Under the pieces are notes generated by a model that ran no database searches, was not told the origin of the DNA, and worked only from the letters and a program-made list of their open reading frames with translations. Position numbers and translations under genes: made by a program. A stretch of 37,948 nt of DNA, taken from positions 1 through 37,948 of the forward strand of contig JACCXO010000026.1 of assembly GCA_013696975.1 (NCBI GenBank), given 5' to 3'. The DNA comes from Nocardioidaceae bacterium (GTDB lineage Bacteria > Actinomycetota > Actinomycetes > Propionibacteriales > Nocardioidaceae). Every line of letters starts with the position of its first letter. Within the stretch, counting starts at the first letter, position 1. This document shows, one piece after another, positions 16,141 to 24,210 of the stretch.

Positions 16141-18012
16141 GTGCCCCAGAACCTCGCCTCGGCGCCGCAACCCGGCAGCACCGAGCCGTCGATCATCCGC
16201 AACTTCTGCATCATCGCGCACATCGACCACGGCAAGTCGACCCTGGCTGACCGGATGCTGCAGCTGACAGGGGTGGTCGACGCCCGCCACGCCCGCGCTC
16301 AGTACCTCGACCGGATGGACATCGAGCGAGAGCGCGGCATCACGATCAAGAGCCAGGCGGTCCGGATGCCGTGGACGGCGTCGGACGGCGCCGACGCCGG
16401 CACGACGTTCGTGCTCAACATGATCGACACGCCAGGCCATGTGGACTTCACCTACGAGGTCAGCCGGTCGCTCGAGGCGTGCGAGGGTGCGGTGCTGCTG
16501 GTCGACGCCGCTCAGGGCATCGAGGCGCAGACACTCGCCAACCTCTACCTCGCTCTCGACGCGGATCTCGACATCATCCCGGTGCTCAACAAGATCGACC
16601 TGCCCAGCGCTCAGCCGGAGAAGTATGCCGCTGAGCTCGCCCACATCATCGGTTGCGACCCTGACGACGTGTTCAGGGTGTCGGCGAAGACAGGGGAAGG
16701 TGTCGAGGCGCTGCTCAACAAGATCGTCAGCACCGTGCCAGGGCCGAAGGGCGACGCAGCTGCCGCGCCTCGCGCTCTCATCTTCGACTCCATCTACGAC
16801 ACCTATCGCGGCGTCGTCACCTATGTGCGGGTGGTCGACGGCAAGCTGAGCCATCGAGACCGCATCAAGATGATGTCGACAGGGGCGGTGCACGAGATGC
16901 TCGAGGTGGGGGTCATCTCGCCCGAGCCGATGAAGGCCAAGGAGATAGGAGTCGGCGAGGTCGGCTACCTCATCACCGGCGTCAAGGAGGTCAGACAGTC
17001 ACGGGTGGGTGACACCGTCACCTCGTCGGTCCACGGAGCAACGCAGGCGCTCGGCGGCTATCGCCATCCCAACCCGATGGTCTATGCCGGGCTGTATCCG
17101 CTGGACGGTGACGACTACCCCACCTTGCGGGATGCCTTGGACAAGCTGCAGCTCAATGACGCGGCGCTGGCCTACGAGCCCGAGAGCTCAGGCGCGCTGG
17201 GCTTCGGCTTCCGGTGCGGCTTCCTCGGGCTGTTGCACATGGAGATCGTCCGTGAGCGCCTCGAGCGGGAGTTCAACCTCGAGCTCATCTCGACCGCACC
17301 CAACGTGGTCTACCGCGTCGTCATGGAAGACCGCTCCGAGATCACCGTCACCAACCCGAGCGAGTATCCAGGCGCCGGCAAGATCGCGGAGGTGTTCGAG
17401 CCGGTGGTGCGGGCCACGATCCTCACACCATCGGAATTCATCGGCGTCATCATGGAGCTCTGCCAGACTCGCCGCGGTGCCTTGCAGGGAATGGAGTACC
17501 TCTCCGCGGATCGCGTCGAGCTGCGCTACACATTGCCCATGGCGGAGATCGTCTTCGACTTCTTCGACGCGCTCAAGTCGCGCACCAAGGGCTATGCGTC
17601 TCTCGACTACGAGCCGATTGGCGAGCAGGCAAGCGACCTGGTCAAGGTCGACGTACTCCTGCACGGCGACCCGGTCGATGCGTTCTCCGCGATCGTGCAC
17701 CGCGACGCCGCTTATGCGTATGGCGTCCAGCTGGCACAGAAGCTCAAGGAGCTCATCCCGCGTCAACAGTTCGAGGTTCCGATCCAGGCGGCCATTGGCG
17801 CCCGCGTGATCGCCCGCGAGACCATCAGGGCGATCCGCAAAGACGTGCTGGCCAAGTGTTATGGCGGCGACATCTCCCGCAAGCGCAAGCTCCTTGAGAA
17901 GCAGAAAGCGGGCAAGAAGCGCATGAAGATGGTCGGTCGAGTCGAGGTGCCGCAGGAGGCCTTCATCGCTGCCCTCAACACCTCGGAGACTCCCGAGAAG
18001 GCCAAGAGGTAG
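16141..18012 (+). CDS. lepA: Elongation factor 4 (LepA)
   Basis: Ribosome-bound GTPase related to EF-G that influences translation fidelity and ribosome assembly. The GTG at 16141 has SD GAAAGG 5 nt upstream and gives 623 residues; the longer frame from 15967 runs through the repeat array and is rejected. P-loop [10 protein letters not shown] (about 26-35), switch region [26 protein letters not shown] (G3) and NKID (G4) are present. EF-G-like domains III-V follow, and the LepA-specific C-terminal domain ends in the basic [21 protein letters not shown] segment that closes family members. The 17-residue N-terminal extension before [15 protein letters not shown] is common in Actinobacteria. Complete and conserved. 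Confidence 0.96.
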   Translation: MPQNLASAPQPGSTEPSIIRNFCIIAHIDHGKSTLADRMLQLTGVVDARHARAQYLDRMDIERERGITIKSQAVRMPWTASDGADAGTTFVLNMIDTPGHVDFTYEVSRSLEACEGAVLLVDAAQGIEAQTLANLYLALDADLDIIPVLNKIDLPSAQPEKYAAELAHIIGCDPDDVFRVSAKTGEGVEALLNKIVSTVPGPKGDAAAAPRALIFDSIYDTYRGVVTYVRVVDGKLSHRDRIKMMSTGAVHEMLEVGVISPEPMKAKEIGVGEVGYLITGVKEVRQSRVGDTVTSSVHGATQALGGYRHPNPMVYAGLYPLDGDDYPTLRDALDKLQLNDAALAYEPESSGALGFGFRCGFLGLLHMEIVRERLEREFNLELISTAPNVVYRVVMEDRSEITVTNPSEYPGAGKIAEVFEPVVRATILTPSEFIGVIMELCQTRRGALQGMEYLSADRVELRYTLPMAEIVFDFFDALKSRTKGYASLDYEPIGEQASDLVKVDVLLHGDPVDAFSAIVHRDAAYAYGVQLAQKLKELIPRQQFEVPIQAAIGARVIARETIRAIRKDVLAKCYGGDISRKRKLLEKQKAGKKRMKMVGRVEVPQEAFIAALNTSETPEKAKR

Positions 18013-18035
18013 CTCAGGCGACCTTGCGACACGAC

Positions 18036-18956
18036 GTGACGATCCCACCGGGTCTGGCCGCGCAGGCCCAGCTCGGGCCTGACTGGGTCGACTGGTTCGA
18101 CCGACTGCCGACGATCGCCTCCGACGTCCTCGACGAGTGGCAGCTGACCCTGGACGGGGCCGCCATGCATGGTTTTGCCTCACTGGTACTGCCGGTGCGC
18201 ACCGAGACGGACATTCCCGCCGCGCTCAAGCTCACGTTCGACGAGGACGACGAGTCCCTGCACGAGGGTCTCGCGCTGCAGCGATGGGCAGGTCGCGGCA
18301 CGGTCAAGCTGCTGCGAGCAGACCCGAACCGGCGTGCGCTGCTGCTCGAGCGGTTGCACACCCAGGACCTCAACGGTGTCGACGACCTGGAGGCGTGCGA
18401 GATTGTCGCTCGCTTCTACCCGCGGATCCACGTGGCTGCCTTGCCGCAGCTGCGTACGGTCACGTCGTACGTCGACGAGTGGCTGACCGCCCTGGCGACG
18501 GTGTCGCCCGGTGGTCCGCTGCCCAGGCGCATGGTGAAGCAGGCGCTCTCCTTGGGCCGGGACCTGGTGGAGGACCCGGACAGCACCGGCCGCATCACGC
18601 ACGGCGACCTGCACTACGAGAACGTCCTCGCCGCCGATCGGGAGCCCTGGCTCGTGATCGACCCGAAACCGATGTCCGGGGACCCGCACTACGAATGCGC
18701 CCCGATGCTGTGGAACCGCTGGGGCGAGCTCGTCGCCTCGGGGGACATCCGCTGCGGCCTACGACGCCGCTTCCAAACGCTCATCGACGCGGCAGGGCTC
18801 GACGAGGACAGGGCCCGCGACTGGGTCGTGGTGCGGAGCATCATCAACGCCCACTGGTCGATCGAGGAGGCGGAGCGCGCTCGCCGTGACCTCGACGCGG
18901 ACGAGCACGCCTGGATCACGCTGTGCGTCACCACGGCGAAGGCGGTCCAGGACTAG
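18036..18956 (+). CDS. APH(6)/streptomycin-kinase-like phosphotransferase
   Basis: A 306-residue kinase of the aminoglycoside/hydroxyurea resistance family (PF04655 type). Chosen start is GTG 18036 giving MTIPPGLAAQAQLGPDWVDW, which matches relatives; TTG 18024 is possible. MHGFASLVLPVR precedes the AALKLTF lysine strand; the catalytic loop is THGDLHYENVL (about 189-199) and the metal site is LVIDPKPMSGDPHYE, the hallmark of this subfamily rather than of PF01636 kinases. Relatives inactivate streptomycin by 6-phosphorylation, but many chromosomal actinobacterial members have no shown resistance role. It sits 23 nt after lepA in the same direction and may be co-transcribed. Confidence 0.8.
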   Translation: MTIPPGLAAQAQLGPDWVDWFDRLPTIASDVLDEWQLTLDGAAMHGFASLVLPVRTETDIPAALKLTFDEDDESLHEGLALQRWAGRGTVKLLRADPNRRALLLERLHTQDLNGVDDLEACEIVARFYPRIHVAALPQLRTVTSYVDEWLTALATVSPGGPLPRRMVKQALSLGRDLVEDPDSTGRITHGDLHYENVLAADREPWLVIDPKPMSGDPHYECAPMLWNRWGELVASGDIRCGLRRRFQTLIDAAGLDEDRARDWVVVRSIINAHWSIEEAERARRDLDADEHAWITLCVTTAKAVQD

Positions 18957-19037
18957 CCGGGGCCGGCCGACGTGTGGGGGTCGCCCACATCACATCACCG
19001 ATCGACGGATCAGTGCGTCCTTTGCCGCTCAGCCCCG

Positions 19038-19043
19038 TAGGCT
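19038..19043 (+). promoter_or_regulatory. Candidate -10 box of the helicase gene
   Basis: TAGGCT, identical to the hexamer in front of the cytidine deaminase-like gene, but here about 115 nt before the start codon, implying a long 5' leader. Confidence 0.35.
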
Positions 19044-19062
19044 AGACCACATCGGTCCGTAC

Positions 19063-19134
19063 CGTCCTGCCTCGGACCCTGTGTATGTCGACCCCCACGC
19101 GCCGCGACGGCCTCGGCCCGCGCCGGGCAGGACG
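19063..19134 (+). promoter_or_regulatory. Structured 5' leader of the DEAD-box helicase
   Basis: CGTCCTGCC (19063-19071) pairs perfectly with GGCAGGACG (19126-19134), enclosing about 54 GC-rich nt that include a candidate upstream ATG at 19085. Cold-induced helicases often have regulated structured leaders; that comparison is inference. Confidence 0.45.
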
Positions 19135-19158
19135 ACCCTTCAACGTTCGGAGTAACCC

Positions 19159-20577
19159 ATGGCGGCTAGCCGCCCCCTGATGCATGCTGCCCAGCGCACG
19201 TCCACCACTCACCCATCGTTCGCCGAGCTCGGCCTTCCTCCTGTCCTCGTCCAAGCTCTCGCCAAGGCAGGGGTCGAGAAGCCGTTCCCGATCCAGAGAG
19301 CGACGCTCCCCGACGCGCTCGCTGGACGCGACGTCCTCGGCCGCGGGCGGACGGGATCCGGCAAGACCTACGCGTTCGTGCTGCCGATGCTGGCTCGCCT
19401 CGCCCAACATCCGGCGAAGCGTCGCCCCAACCGTCCTAGAGCACTCATCTTGGCGCCCACTCGCGAGCTCGCGACCCAGATCGAGGCGGCTATCACTCCA
19501 CTGGCCAAGCCGTTGGGCCTGCGCACGCTGACAGTCTTCGGCGGCGTGGGTGCACACCCCCAGATCAGCGGGTTGAGAGCAGGTGTCGACATCGTCGTGG
19601 CTTGCCCGGGCCGCCTCGCCGACCATGTGCAGACCGGCCACGCAAACCTCGACTCGATCGAGATCACGGTGCTCGACGAGGCCGACCACATGGCTGACCT
19701 CGGCTTCCTTCCCGTCGTACGCCGGCTGCTGGACAAGACACCCGGAAACGGTCAGCGCCTCCTGTTCTCGGCGACGCTGGATGCAGGTGTCGACGTGCTC
19801 GTGAAACGCTTCCTCACCAACCCGGTCACGCACAGCGTCGACTCCGTGAAGTCACCCGTGACGGCCATGTCTCACCACGTGCTGCACGTAGCGGGGGATT
19901 CCAGGGTGCCTGTCCTGGTGGATCTCGCCTCGGCCCCCGGACGCACGCTGGTCTTCACCAGGACCAAGCACGGCGCGAAGATCCTGGCTCGCAAACTGAC
20001 GTCCGCCGGCGTCCCCGCGGTCGAGCTGCACGGCAACCTGTCGCAAAATGCCCGGACCCGAAATCTGACCGCCTTCTCAGACGGCAGCACCAACACCTTG
20101 GTGGCAACCGACATCGCCGCGCGCGGCATCCATGTCGATGACATCGCCCTCGTCATACATGCGGACCCCCCCGTCGAGCACAAGGCATATCTGCACCGCT
20201 CTGGTCGCACTGCTCGAGCAGGCGCTGAGGGAACCGTGGTCACCCTGATGACCGACGCCCAGGTGACAGATGTGAGAGACCTCGCCCGCAGAGCAGGCAT
20301 CAAGCCCACTGTGACCCGCCTGTCGTCCGGTCATCCGTTGCTCGCCGAGATCGCGCCCGGGGATCGTGAGCTCGTTTACCCGACTTCAGCCGTAAACTCA
20401 GCAAGCGTCGTACGCAGTCGAACCGGCGTACGGCGACAGGGTCAGGGTCAAGGCAGCAGACGACGCAAGCCAAGTGAGGGTGCGAGGCGGCCTGGGGGAG
20501 TCACCGCGACAGGAGCTTCCAGCGCTGCTGCTTTTTCGTCCTCATCCCGGCCGAATCAGCGCCGCAGAAGCCGTTGA
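19159..20577 (+). CDS. DEAD-box ATP-dependent RNA helicase
   Basis: ATP-driven RNA unwinding enzyme of 472 residues, of the type used in ribosome assembly and cold adaptation. GGAG 7 nt before the ATG supports the start. In order: Q-motif FAELGLPPVLVQALAKAGV...PFPIQ, motif I GRTGSGKT (about 66-73), Ia PTREL, TPGR variant CPGR, DEAD box LDEADHMADLGF, SAT, then LVFTRTK, TDIAARGIHVDD (motif V with His for the usual Asp) and motif VI HRSGRTARAG. The C-terminal 80 residues are a basic, Arg/Gln/Ser-rich tail that probably binds RNA. The A-Q of motif I is replaced by G-R, as in a known actinobacterial subgroup. Confidence 0.93.
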   Translation: MAASRPLMHAAQRTSTTHPSFAELGLPPVLVQALAKAGVEKPFPIQRATLPDALAGRDVLGRGRTGSGKTYAFVLPMLARLAQHPAKRRPNRPRALILAPTRELATQIEAAITPLAKPLGLRTLTVFGGVGAHPQISGLRAGVDIVVACPGRLADHVQTGHANLDSIEITVLDEADHMADLGFLPVVRRLLDKTPGNGQRLLFSATLDAGVDVLVKRFLTNPVTHSVDSVKSPVTAMSHHVLHVAGDSRVPVLVDLASAPGRTLVFTRTKHGAKILARKLTSAGVPAVELHGNLSQNARTRNLTAFSDGSTNTLVATDIAARGIHVDDIALVIHADPPVEHKAYLHRSGRTARAGAEGTVVTLMTDAQVTDVRDLARRAGIKPTVTRLSSGHPLLAEIAPGDRELVYPTSAVNSASVVRSRTGVRRQGQGQGSRRRKPSEGARRPGGVTATGASSAAAFSSSSRPNQRRRSR

Positions 20578-20724
20578 AAGCCGCCAGTGCTTGGAGTGTC
20601 TTTGTCTGGTAACCGTGAGTAGAGTGCGAGTAGAAGTTTCGGGTCTAGCACACAGCGCCGCTCGCCTTATTCGCTCTGGTTGCCGACAGACCGGGCAATG
20701 ACTTCAGAGAGCAAGAGCAGGAAT

Positions 20725-21447
20725 ATGAGCAAGGAGACCGAGTCTGTCGCGTTGATGAGAGACGTGGCCGCTTCGTTGCGTGCTCATCCCGAGGACGCTG
20801 ACACTCTGGAGATCGTGACTCGATTGGCAAGCGACAAGTTGCCCAACGTGGACTTCGCGAGCATCTCTGTCATCTCCGCAGATGGCACGCTGAAGACGTT
20901 CGCTCCCACCGACGAGGTCATCACGCAGGCCGACAGCGTGCAGTATGAGCTCGGTGAGGGTCCTTGCATAGAGGCCGCCCGATCCGGCAAGACGGTGTGT
21001 GCCGCGCACGTGGGCTCAGACGAGCGTTGGCCCGGCTATGGTGCCAAAGCCGCCAGTCTCGGCATCGCTGGTCAGATGGCGGTGCACATTTACGCCACCC
21101 GCTCCTCGAGTGCAGCTCTCAACCTCTACTCCGCCACCGAGGGTGCGTTCGAAGATTCGACACACATCGTGGAGCTGTTCGCTTCACAGGCGGCTGTGGC
21201 CTTGGGCTTCTCTCGCAGTATCGAGACTTTGAAAGCGGCGCTGGGTGCCCGTAATGCCATCGGCCTGGCCATCGGGATGACGATGGAACGCTATGGGTTG
21301 GACGAGCAACGCGCCTTCAATTTCTTGGTGCGCGTCTCGCAGACCAGCAACGTCAAGCTTCGGGTCGTTGCCGAAGAGGTTGTCGAGCAAGCCAGTGCTG
21401 GAGAAGCCCAGCCGCATGCGACGGCCAAGGCGGGCACCAGGCCTTGA
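20725..21447 (+). CDS. GAF-ANTAR transcription antiterminator (first copy)
   Basis: A 240-residue sensor-regulator. The GAF domain (about 30-160) has the family's FASISVISADG, LGEGPCIEAAR and ERWPGYG segments; the ANTAR domain (about 170-225) has the RNA-binding pattern LGARNAIGLAIGMTMERYGL then AFNFLVRVSQTSNVKLR. ANTAR domains bind paired RNA hairpins and prevent transcription termination; GAF binds a small molecule or responds to stress. Start at ATG 20725 makes its N-terminus align with that of the neighbouring paralogue; ATG 20698 is the alternative. Its stop overlaps the TTG start of the second copy. Confidence 0.9.
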   Translation: MSKETESVALMRDVAASLRAHPEDADTLEIVTRLASDKLPNVDFASISVISADGTLKTFAPTDEVITQADSVQYELGEGPCIEAARSGKTVCAAHVGSDERWPGYGAKAASLGIAGQMAVHIYATRSSSAALNLYSATEGAFEDSTHIVELFASQAAVALGFSRSIETLKAALGARNAIGLAIGMTMERYGLDEQRAFNFLVRVSQTSNVKLRVVAEEVVEQASAGEAQPHATAKAGTRP

Positions 21448-22136
21448 GCGACAACGAGACGCAACTCGTCGATGCGATGAATCAGGTCGCCGATGCCCTC
21501 CGCAGCCGCCCGGAGGCCGATGACACGCTGACCAAGATCACGCGCACTGCCTGTGAGGTCATCCCAGGAGTCGACGAGGCGAGCATCTCCATATCGAACC
21601 TCGAAGGGAAGATCAAGACTGTCGCTCCGACGTCGGTCTCGATCCGTAGGCCAGATGAGCTGCAATACGAGCTCAACGAGGGCCCTTGTGTTGATGCCAT
21701 CAAGTTCCAGCAGACGATGCGGTCGGAAGATCTCGGAAATGATCGTCAGTGGCCACGATATGGGCCACAGGCGGTGGCGCTCGGCTTCCACTGCCAGATG
21801 GCCGTTCAGATCTACGAGAGCCAAACCTCGCACGCAGCCCTCAATGTGTACTCCCGCAGGCGAGGAGCCCTCGACGGAGCGGTCCACATCGCGGAGCTGT
21901 TCGCCACCCATGCCTCGGTTGCGATGGGTTTCTCCCGCAGTGTGGAGAACCTCAAAGAAGCCCTCGCCACCCGAGACAGCATCGGCAAAGCCATCGGTAT
22001 CACCATGCAGCGCTTCGGGCTCGACGAGGAGCAGGCGTTTGCCTCCTTGGTTCGCGTCTCACAAACCCGGAACGTGAAACTGCGTCTGGTCGCCGAAGAG
22101 ATCCTCGAGGAGCGCAACCAACAGTTGGCTTCGTGA
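21444..22136 (+). CDS. GAF-ANTAR transcription antiterminator (second copy)
   Basis: A 230-residue paralogue of the preceding gene, clearly a tandem duplication: the same GAF landmarks (EASISISNLEG, LNEGPCVDAIK, DRQWPRYGPQA) and ANTAR pattern (LATRDSIGKAIGITMQRFGL, then AFASLVRVSQTRNVKLR). It starts at TTG 21444, whose TTGA contains the upstream stop, so translation is coupled and the two proteins are probably made in fixed ratio, perhaps as a heterodimer. Immediately downstream lies a pair of competing RNA hairpins that could be an ANTAR target or an attenuator. Confidence 0.9.
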   Translation: MSDNETQLVDAMNQVADALRSRPEADDTLTKITRTACEVIPGVDEASISISNLEGKIKTVAPTSVSIRRPDELQYELNEGPCVDAIKFQQTMRSEDLGNDRQWPRYGPQAVALGFHCQMAVQIYESQTSHAALNVYSRRRGALDGAVHIAELFATHASVAMGFSRSVENLKEALATRDSIGKAIGITMQRFGLDEEQAFASLVRVSQTRNVKLRLVAEEILEERNQQLAS

Positions 22137-22165
22137 GTAAGCCAGCAATATCGGGGCACAGAACG

Positions 22166-22241
22166 CACCAGGGTCGCAGGACCGCCCCGGGGCGCCAGCG
22201 GATCTAGGCCCTGGTGTTGAGACAACGAGAGCACCAGGGCC
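22166..22241 (+). terminator. Competing hairpins after the GAF-ANTAR pair
   Basis: GGCCCTGGTG (22207-22216) pairs perfectly over 10 bp with CACCAGGGCC (22232-22241), loop 15 nt. The same middle segment can also pair with CACCAGGGTC (22166-22175) with a single G-U. Only one can form at a time. Between them is the 12-nt palindrome CGCCCCGGGGCG (22183-22194). There is no T tract after the second hairpin, so it would be a GC-rich, T-less actinobacterial terminator. Confidence 0.55.
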
Positions 22242-22269
22242 GCCCCCGGGACGTTAAGGGGGGATGTCT

Positions 22270-22298
22270 ACCGCTTAGCGGTGACTCTGCTCTACGGT
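22270..22298 (+). promoter_or_regulatory. Candidate fadD promoter with operator palindrome
   Basis: TACGGT (22293-22298) stands 7 nt before the ATG. At the -35 position lies ACCGC-TTA-GCGGT (22270-22282), a perfect 5-bp-arm palindrome that could bind a repressor such as a TetR-type fatty-acid regulator. Inference from position only. Confidence 0.4.
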
Positions 22299-22305
22299 CA
22301 AGCCT

Positions 22306-24126
22306 ATGGTGACCACGCGAGACGCCGACTCGATCATCGCCGATCGAGCCAGCACTGTCGGCCGCATGTTCTTCGACCGGGTCGAGTCGAGCCGCGATCG
22401 CGAGGCCTATCGCTACCCAGACGGTGACACCTGGACGTCAGTCACCTGGGGCGAGGCCGCTGACCGTGTCGTCAAGCTGTCGGCGGGGCTGATCGCTCTC
22501 GGCGTACAACCCGAACAGCGGGTCGCCATAGACAGTGGCACCCGCTATGAGTGGGTGCTCGCGGACCTCGCCATCATGTCGGCCGGTGCTGCGACCACCA
22601 CTGTCTACCCGTCGACCATCCCCGAAGACATCGCCTTCATCGTGGGAGACTCAGACTCACACGTCGTCTTCGCCGAGGACGACGAGCAAGTCGCCAAGCT
22701 GCGGGAGCGACGCGCGGATCTGCCGGCGCTCTGCAAGGTGGTGACCTTCGACGGTACGACGGACGGCGACTGGGTCATCAGCCTGCAAGACCTCGAGTCT
22801 CTTGGAACAGCGCTGCTTGCGGAACAACCCAACGTCGTCATGGACCGGGTGGAGGGCACTGGCCCCGACAGCCTCGCCACCGTGATCTACACCTCGGGTA
22901 CGACGGGAAGGCCGAAGGGAGTGCGGTTGCGCCACTCTTCCTGGACGTATGAGGCCGCCGCCGTCGACGCGCTCGGCATCTTGTCCGCCGACGACGTGCA
23001 GTTCTTGTGGCTGCCACTGGCTCATTCCTTCGGCAAGGTATTGCTGACTATGCAGCTCGCCATTGGTTTCCCGACAGCCATCGACGGAAGGGTCGAGAAG
23101 ATCATCGACAACCTGGCTGTCGTGCGTCCCACCTTCATGGGGGCGGCGCCTCGGATATTCGAGAAGGCGCACGCTCGTATTCACCGCACGACCGCCGAAG
23201 AGGGCGGAGTGAAGAAGAAGATATTCGACCGTGCATTCACCGTCGGCAAGGAGGTGTCTCGGCGCGAGATCGCCGGTGAAAAGGTGCCGCGGCGTCTTGC
23301 CGCCCAACACCGGGTTTATGACCGGCTGGTCTTCACCAAGATCCGCGACAGGTTCGGGGGACGGGTGCGATTCTTCATATCCGGTGCGGCCGCGCTCAAC
23401 CGGGATATCGCGGAGTGGTTCCACGCCGCCGGCATCTTGATCCTCGAGGGCTACGGACTGACAGAGACGTCCGCCGGCAGTTGCCTCAACCTGCCGTCGC
23501 ACTACAAGTTCGGCACGGTCGGACCGCCGTTCCCCGGCACGGAGGTCAAGGTGGCCGACGACGGTGAAGTTCTCATCAAGGGGCCGGGAGTGATGGACGC
23601 TTATCACAACCAAGACGGCCCTACTCGCGACAGCTTCGATGACGGTTGGCTCCGCACCGGCGACTTGGGCGAGGTTGACGCGGACGGCTTCCTCCGTATC
23701 ACCGATCGCAAGAAAGACCTCTTCAAGACGTCCAGCGGAAAGTATGTCGCGCCGCAGATCATCGAGGCGCGGTTCAAGGCGGTGTGCCCCTACGTGAGCC
23801 AGTTCGTGGTGCACGGCAACGAGCGCAACTTCTGCTCGGCTCTTGTCACGCTGGACCCTGACTCCATCGACGAGTGGGCGGCACGCAACGGGCTCGGCGG
23901 ATCGTCATACGCTGAGATCGTCTCCTCCGACCACGCTCGCGAGATGGTTCAGGGGTATGTCGACGAGCTGAACTCCCGGCTGAACCGCTGGGAGACGATC
24001 AAGCGCTTCATCATCCTCGACCACGACCTGTCGGTCGAAGCAGGTGAGATCACCCCCAGCATGAAGGTGAAGCGTAAGGTCGTCGAAGAGCGCCACCGCG
24101 ACGAGCTCGACTCCCTCTACCGTTGA
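22306..24126 (+). CDS. fadD: Long-chain fatty-acid-CoA ligase
   Basis: AMP-forming acyl-CoA synthetase of 606 residues that activates long fatty acids with ATP and CoA for degradation or lipid synthesis; FadD15-like. Signatures: P-loop YTSGTTGRPKGV (about 197-208), GYGLTETSAGSCLNLP (about 382-397), DGWLRTGDLGEVDADGFLRI and the catalytic-lysine region RKKDLFKTSSGKYVAP (about 467-482). The C-terminal domain ends with ITPSMKVKRKVVEERH. The ATG at 22306 follows a candidate leaderless promoter. Its TGA stop is formed inside the first unit of a 22-bp repeat array. The preceding GAF-ANTAR operon and the hairpins may affect read-through into it. Confidence 0.93.
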   Translation: MVTTRDADSIIADRASTVGRMFFDRVESSRDREAYRYPDGDTWTSVTWGEAADRVVKLSAGLIALGVQPEQRVAIDSGTRYEWVLADLAIMSAGAATTTVYPSTIPEDIAFIVGDSDSHVVFAEDDEQVAKLRERRADLPALCKVVTFDGTTDGDWVISLQDLESLGTALLAEQPNVVMDRVEGTGPDSLATVIYTSGTTGRPKGVRLRHSSWTYEAAAVDALGILSADDVQFLWLPLAHSFGKVLLTMQLAIGFPTAIDGRVEKIIDNLAVVRPTFMGAAPRIFEKAHARIHRTTAEEGGVKKKIFDRAFTVGKEVSRREIAGEKVPRRLAAQHRVYDRLVFTKIRDRFGGRVRFFISGAAALNRDIAEWFHAAGILILEGYGLTETSAGSCLNLPSHYKFGTVGPPFPGTEVKVADDGEVLIKGPGVMDAYHNQDGPTRDSFDDGWLRTGDLGEVDADGFLRITDRKKDLFKTSSGKYVAPQIIEARFKAVCPYVSQFVVHGNERNFCSALVTLDPDSIDEWAARNGLGGSSYAEIVSSDHAREMVQGYVDELNSRLNRWETIKRFIILDHDLSVEAGEITPSMKVKRKVVEERHRDELDSLYR

Positions 24127-24187
24127 CCGGTCAGTCCCGGCCCGTCGAGTGGTCGGTCCCCGCCCGTTGAGTGGTCGGTCGTGACCC
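24122..24187. repeat. Three 22-bp tandem repeats overlapping the fadD stop
   Basis: Units start at 24122, 24144 and 24166. The first opens GTTGACCGGTCAGTCCCG, the second and third GTYGAGTGGTCGGTC; the first two end in GCCC-type tails. The fadD TGA is bases 3-5 of the TTGA in unit one. Unit one differs at only two positions from a unit of the array near 31250 (read on the minus strand), 7 kb away. Confidence 0.85.
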
Positions 24188-24198
24188 CGGCTGGCTGA

Positions 24199-24204
24199 GA
24201 GAAT
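24199..24204 (+). promoter_or_regulatory. Candidate -10 box of hemW (leaderless)
   Basis: GAGAAT with 6 nt to GTG 24211 and no SD, again the leaderless geometry; it lies directly after the 22-bp repeat array. Confidence 0.35.
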
Positions 24205-24210
24205 GGCGTG

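Noticed and set aside
19085-19158. Upstream ATG as the helicase start
   Set aside because: It is in another frame than the helicase; the GGAG-preceded ATG at 19159 yields the proper N-terminus.
22657-23814. 385-codon open frame on the minus strand
   Set aside because: Shadow of fadD, whose AMP-binding motifs are unambiguous.
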